DNA of 64,000 bases from Hepsetus odoe (taxonomy: Eukaryota; Chordata; Actinopteri; Characiformes; Hepsetidae), in the NCBI GenBank assembly GCA_017165825.1, contig CM029379.1, forward strand, positions 20,736,044 to 20,800,043, in the 5' to 3' direction. Both the position numbers and the translations under genes were made by a program. Below are positions 59,956 to 64,000 of this stretch, piece by piece. Position 1 is the first letter of the stretch, and the number at the start of each line of letters is the position of its first letter. Under the pieces are notes generated by a model. It was not told the DNA's origin. It searched no databases and saw only the letters and a list, made by a program, of their open reading frames with translations.

Positions 59956-61927
59956 GTAGAGCAGATTCTTTTCCTTTGAGATGAAAGATCTACTTTTCCT
60001 CACTGTGCTTTAACTAAAACGCAAAAACAGCAGTAAATTGCACATGCTGGTTTGATCCACAGAGAAGATTTAAAGTGAAGATTTTCACAGGAGATCTGAC
60101 CTGCTTTTTTATCTCTGGAGGAAAGAGATCATAAATTTCATATGGCGCTAATGTGTTAAAAACAACCCATTTCCTGATCTCACACACACACACACAGTGT
60201 TGATGAATGCTTGATGATACTAGATTTTCAAAACTGTATAAAAAACCCAGTTCTTTTCATTTCTCCAAGCATAGAGTTTTCACCAGACTCTGTCTCTTTT
60301 TGTTGAAATCAGACCAAATGAGATCAGACCACAGCTCCTACCTCAGATCTTTGCTGCAGATCTTCCTTCTTTAATTACACCACAAAACCCATAGGATCTC
60401 GCCATGACAGCTGCTTGAGGATTTGCACTAAAGTCTGAAAGCTTGACAGCACTTCAGAACTGCACATTTCACGCGAACAACTGAAGAGAAAATTACTCTA
60501 ACTCTCTCCGAACCGAAATAAAAGAAAACAAAGTCCGTCTGAGCAGTTTGGTGTGAAATGCTCTATTCAAAGAAACTCACCAACTCACAATTGTTGGTGG
60601 TGAATGGAACCAGACGTCTGAAGGGTTGAATGCTTCTAAAAGCTCCCTTGCAGAAAGTTATTACATGAAAGGTTTATGAATACACTGTCTGATGCCTGGG
60701 ACATCTGTTTTGGACTAAAATATGGTTTGAAATTCCATTCTTGGTGAAGGGCTACCTGCAAGGAGCTTATGAAACAGAAAAGACTTTTTACCAGCACAAC
60801 ATGCATAAAACACAGAGAAATGTGCTGGTTTACTAGGATAGGGTAAAAAACTTGAATGAGTGTTTTCATGCTTAATGCAGTTATTAGACACACTTATAAT
60901 GTAAAAATCAATCTAAATTTTCTATCAGACACCATGTTTTGGTTATTAATTTGGTAAGTTACACTACTTAATGGAAAAAAAAAAACTTCATTTGGATCAT
61001 TGCCATATATGAGTTGTTAAAAATTGTAAACTGGCAGGCTTTTAGCTTTAGCTGTGGCTATACCCCTGCATCAGCACCTAAAAACTTTTGCATATTATTT
61101 TGATTTCAAAATAATGTTCTTCTGCACCTTAGAATTGTAGCAATGTACAATTTCGCTAGGGAAATTCTGCCAATAACCACCTCCAAACTGTCCGACACTT
61201 TCATTTTAACATGTGCATTATTTATATTTGTAATTATGTTCACCCCCTATATTTTGACCAGTAGGTCACCCCCTATAACCTCCTCAAACACAAACATTAA
61301 GGCATATCTTTTCCATAAATTTGTATTTCGCACAGTTAACCTGTTTTTATGCAGATTGTCAAAGTATGAATTCTATTCTTCTGTTCATTTGGTGAATCCA
61401 ACAAAAAAAATAACTTTTTTCCAACTTTTGCATGGGTCACATTTTTATGCACCATTTACAGACTGCAGGTACTATTCATCTATTTCGATAAGGCCACAAA
61501 CACTGCTCTCCAGCTGCATATAAAACATTTTGACCAAGATAACATTTCAAACTTTAGAGTGATACAATTGTTGAGCTATTAAGATTACTTTTACTGAGTT
61601 GATATAATGAAGGATGGCGTTTTGGATTGAAGAAGGGACTGATTTATTATGCTGGTCTTTTACATGGTCTCACCCAGACGGATCAGACGGATCGCTATTC
61701 TTCCTGCCCCATTTAACAAGGACATCAAAAGCATACAAACCCGGATAAAACAGTGCGCTTTGAAATTCTACATACATTATTGAATATAAAAGTGCCAAAA
61801 AGGGGTCTTTTGAGTGTCAACTTTCTTTGAAGAACCACTTTTGTGAAAGAGATGCAGAGTGAAGAAACTTCTATAGAACCTCCATATTATGGAGAAGTTC
61901 TACACCCTTTATTGCATATTCGTACAG

Positions 61928-63287
61928 CCAAGTCAAGTCAAGTCAAGTAGGTTTTTATTGTCATTTCAACCATATACACAGTACATAGTGAAATGAAATA
62001 ACATTCCTCCAGGACCCTGGTGCTACACAAGGTGACATCAGAGACGACATAAAACACAAGACAAGGCAAGTACAGACAAGAACTAGCAGAGTAGACAACG
62101 ACAGGACAATCATCCATCAGAGAGCTGCAGTATTATGAAACAAAGCAGCAGAAATTATTGGACAATATACAAGAGCAACAGTGTTGTAACTAAAGTGCAG
62201 AGCACAAGAATATATAAATAAGTGGCGTGGTAGGTGGTAAGGTGGCTCATGTACATGAATGAATGGTCAATAGAAGTAGCAGGTTATTAGGGAGACATTA
62301 ACAGTTCAAATGTCTGATGACCAGGGGGAAGAAACTGTTTCCCAACCTGGTAGTGGAGGCCCGTATGCTATGGAACCTTTTCATGGACGGCAGGAGGGGG
62401 TGGGAGGGATCACCACAATGCTGGTTGTTTTGCGGATGCAGCGAGTGGAGAAAATGTCCTGAACAGAAGGCAGAGAGACACCGATGATCTTCTGAGCTGT
62501 TCTCACTATCCATGGTTGAAGACATTGCAGTTCCTGTACCAGGCAGTGATGCAGCTTCTCAGGATGCTCTTGTTCCTCTGTAGAAGATGGTGAGGATGGG
62601 TGGTGGGAGATGAGCTCTCTTCTGCTGGGCTTTCTTGGTTGTTGGATATGTGAACACCAAGAAACTTGGTGCTTTGGACCATCTCCACAGAGCTGTTGAT
62701 ATTCAGTGGAGAGTGGTCCCAATGTGGTCTCCTGAAGTCAGCGACCATCTCTTTAGTCGACTCTTTCTGTCGACGCTCAAAGACAGGTGTTCTGCAGCAG
62801 TCCATCAACTGTTGTATCTCCTCTCTGTAAGCCGCCTCGTCACCACCGCTGATCAGACCCACCACGGTTGTATCATTGGCAGATTTGATGATGTGGTTCG
62901 AGCTGTGCTTGGCTGCACAGTCATGGTCATTAGTGTGAACAGCAGTGGACTGAGCACACAGCCCTGAGGGGCCCCTGTGTCTGGGTCTCCCAGTCAGGAA
63001 GTCCAAGATCCAGTTACAGAGGGAGGTATTCAGGTCCAGCAGTCTCAGCTTCTCACTCAGGTGCTGAGGGATGTTGGTGTTGAATGCTGAACTGTAGTCA
63101 ATGAACAGCATTCTGACATATCTGTCCTTTCTGTCCAGATGAGAAAGGGCCGGGTGGAGGGTGGTGGAGATTGCATCGTCCGTTGAGCGGTAGGGATCAT
63201 ATGCAATGGGGTCCAGTGAGGAAGGGATAAGAGTCTAAATGTGCCTTATGACCAGCCTCTCGAAGCACTTCATGATGATAGGTGTGA
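61928..63287 (-). mobile_element. CR1/L2-like LINE, 5' truncated, minus strand
   Basis: The 3' end carries (TCAAG)n-type repeats (61930-61950 on plus) and the tail TTGAAATGACAATAAAAACC. The coding part reads MLFIDYSSAFNTNIPQHLSE, CNWILDFLTGRP, then DTTVVGLISGGDEAAYREEI and VDFRR-type text at 62506-63111. The end, EKIIGVSLPSVQDI and RRLG-type text, is in other frames. These are the A block (FIDYSSAF) and the region after the YADD block of the reverse transcriptase; the latter is decayed to SANDTT. Inactive. Confidence 0.87.
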
Positions 63288-63427
63288 GTATGATAAGAAT
63301 CATTTAGACGATTTAAGAATTGTACCTTAGAAAAGATTACTTGACTGTTTGCCATTCATATTTATGTTTGCCATTCATATTAAATGAGGATGAAACACAA
63401 AGTATCTAGCATACCAATGCCTTTGTT

Positions 63428-63653
63428 AAAGTGAAAACTCTTGTCTTTGTGAAACACAGCACAGCGAGCCACAATGAAACTCAACCTCTGCTCTTCACCC
63501 ACACATGCAGCAGCTATTGAAAGCACCTGGGGAGCAGTGACAGGGGTGGTACCTTGCTCAAGGTTACCTCAGGGCAACCTTCTGGTCTGGGATTCGAACC
63601 CACGACCTCCTGATGCTGGGGCAAACTCCCTAACCACCAAGCCGTCGCTGCCC
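63428..63653 (-). mobile_element. tRNA-derived SINE (main family), full-length minus copy
   Basis: Tail AAAGTGAAAACTCTTGTCTT, body GAGCAGTGACAGGGGTGGTA, box B GGGTTCGAATCCC on the minus strand, head CCTAACCACCAAGCCGTCGC. Confidence 0.88.
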
Positions 63654-64000
63654 TAAAGAAGATGGTGCTTGCAGTCGGGAGTGAGGCTTAACTCATTACT
63701 GGGCAACAAGCTGGTCATAACATAACGTATTCTGGCCGAAAAGCACCTCCCAAGCATCTTATGATCAACATCTTGTTACAATTTGGGTGGAGGGTGGTTC
63801 TCAAGCCTTTCCCAGTTCTCAAAGAATTGAAGGCCGAGAAAACAGCAGGACAGATACACAGACAAACACACACACCTAGGGGTTGCAATTAAGCATATCT
63901 GATCCACCTGACGTGCATATCTTTGGACTGTGGAAGGATGTTCTTCACCCTCCTCTAATGTTAGCAATTTTACGATACAGGGTTTTGTTCCTGACAGTGA
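63654..64000. other. Stretch at right edge
   Basis: A possible minus-strand V-SINE-type scrap at 63850-63940 (CATATCTTTGGACTGTGGAA). Nothing else is seen. Confidence 0.45.

Larger units (their letters stand above)
56261..61927. other. Stretch without secure gene
   Basis: One SINE (57752-57881), two V-SINE-type pieces (58735-58900, 59822-59955) and CA runs (58469-58489, 60181-60196). In 56261-57750 and 59960-61925 I recognise nothing coding or repetitive. Confidence 0.6.

Noticed and set aside
61143..61523. 126-codon open frame on the plus strand
   Set aside because: AT-rich, no family resemblance, no splice or promoter context. Consistent with chance.

Overview
This window is nuclear genomic DNA from a ray-finned fish. 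Evidence for that: GT-AG introns in a vertebrate-type gene; many tRNA-derived SINEs of one family with head-to-tail consensus; Tc1-like transposons; RTE-like and CR1/L2-like non-LTR retrotransposon fragments; and long CA/TG microsatellites. The mix suggests an otophysan such as a characiform or catfish, but that is an inference from repeat style only. Nothing prokaryotic is present.

The one secure gene lies on the minus strand from about 34,640 down to 267 and runs off the left edge. It is the 5' part of an ABC transporter of the A subfamily (ABCA1/ABCA4/ABCA7 group). Nine coding exons can be placed exactly at 34522-34587, 24442-24535, 23706-23847, 23218-23345, 18421-18548, 13997-14194, 7209-7295, 6036-6240 and 267-406. 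Lengths are 66, 94, 142, 128, 128, 198, 87, 205 and 140 bp. All phases are compatible and together they give 396 codons without a stop. The encoded part is the cytoplasmic N-terminus, the first transmembrane helix and the first large extracellular domain. The ATP-binding domains lie outside the window. The 66/94/142 start and the 128/198 pair match the recalled exon sizes of human ABCA4; the 140-bp exon matches both ABCA4 and ABCA1. The extracellular domain is divergent and lacks the Asn-Trp-Tyr-Glu block that the relatives keep in the 205-bp exon.

The introns are filled with SINEs, microsatellites, a complete Tc1-like element (1197-2623), a degenerate minisatellite (about 8180-8405) and a MITE-like element (9582-10377). 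Two splice sites of the gene abut microsatellites: (TG)25 ends 2 nt before the acceptor AG of coding exon 5, and a CA repeat follows the donor of coding exon 1.

From 34.6 to 64 kb I see no secure gene. This part holds broken RTE-like LINE copies (43.06-43.98, 45.55-46.09, 54.06-56.26 kb), a CR1/L2-like LINE (61.93-63.29 kb), two long-inverted-repeat Tc1-like derivatives (41856-42409 and 55328-55827) and two solo LTRs with perfect 5-bp target duplications (50087-50421 and 53610-53936). Weak exon-like segments at 44528-44569, 44675-44767 and 52135-52245 are listed with low confidence.

The least expected structure is in the two solo LTRs. Each can fold into a Y-shaped three-way junction (a 15-bp outer stem enclosing two 10-bp hairpins). 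One base pair changes on both sides between the copies, and a TATA-like box sits in one hairpin loop when read in the LTR's minus-strand direction.
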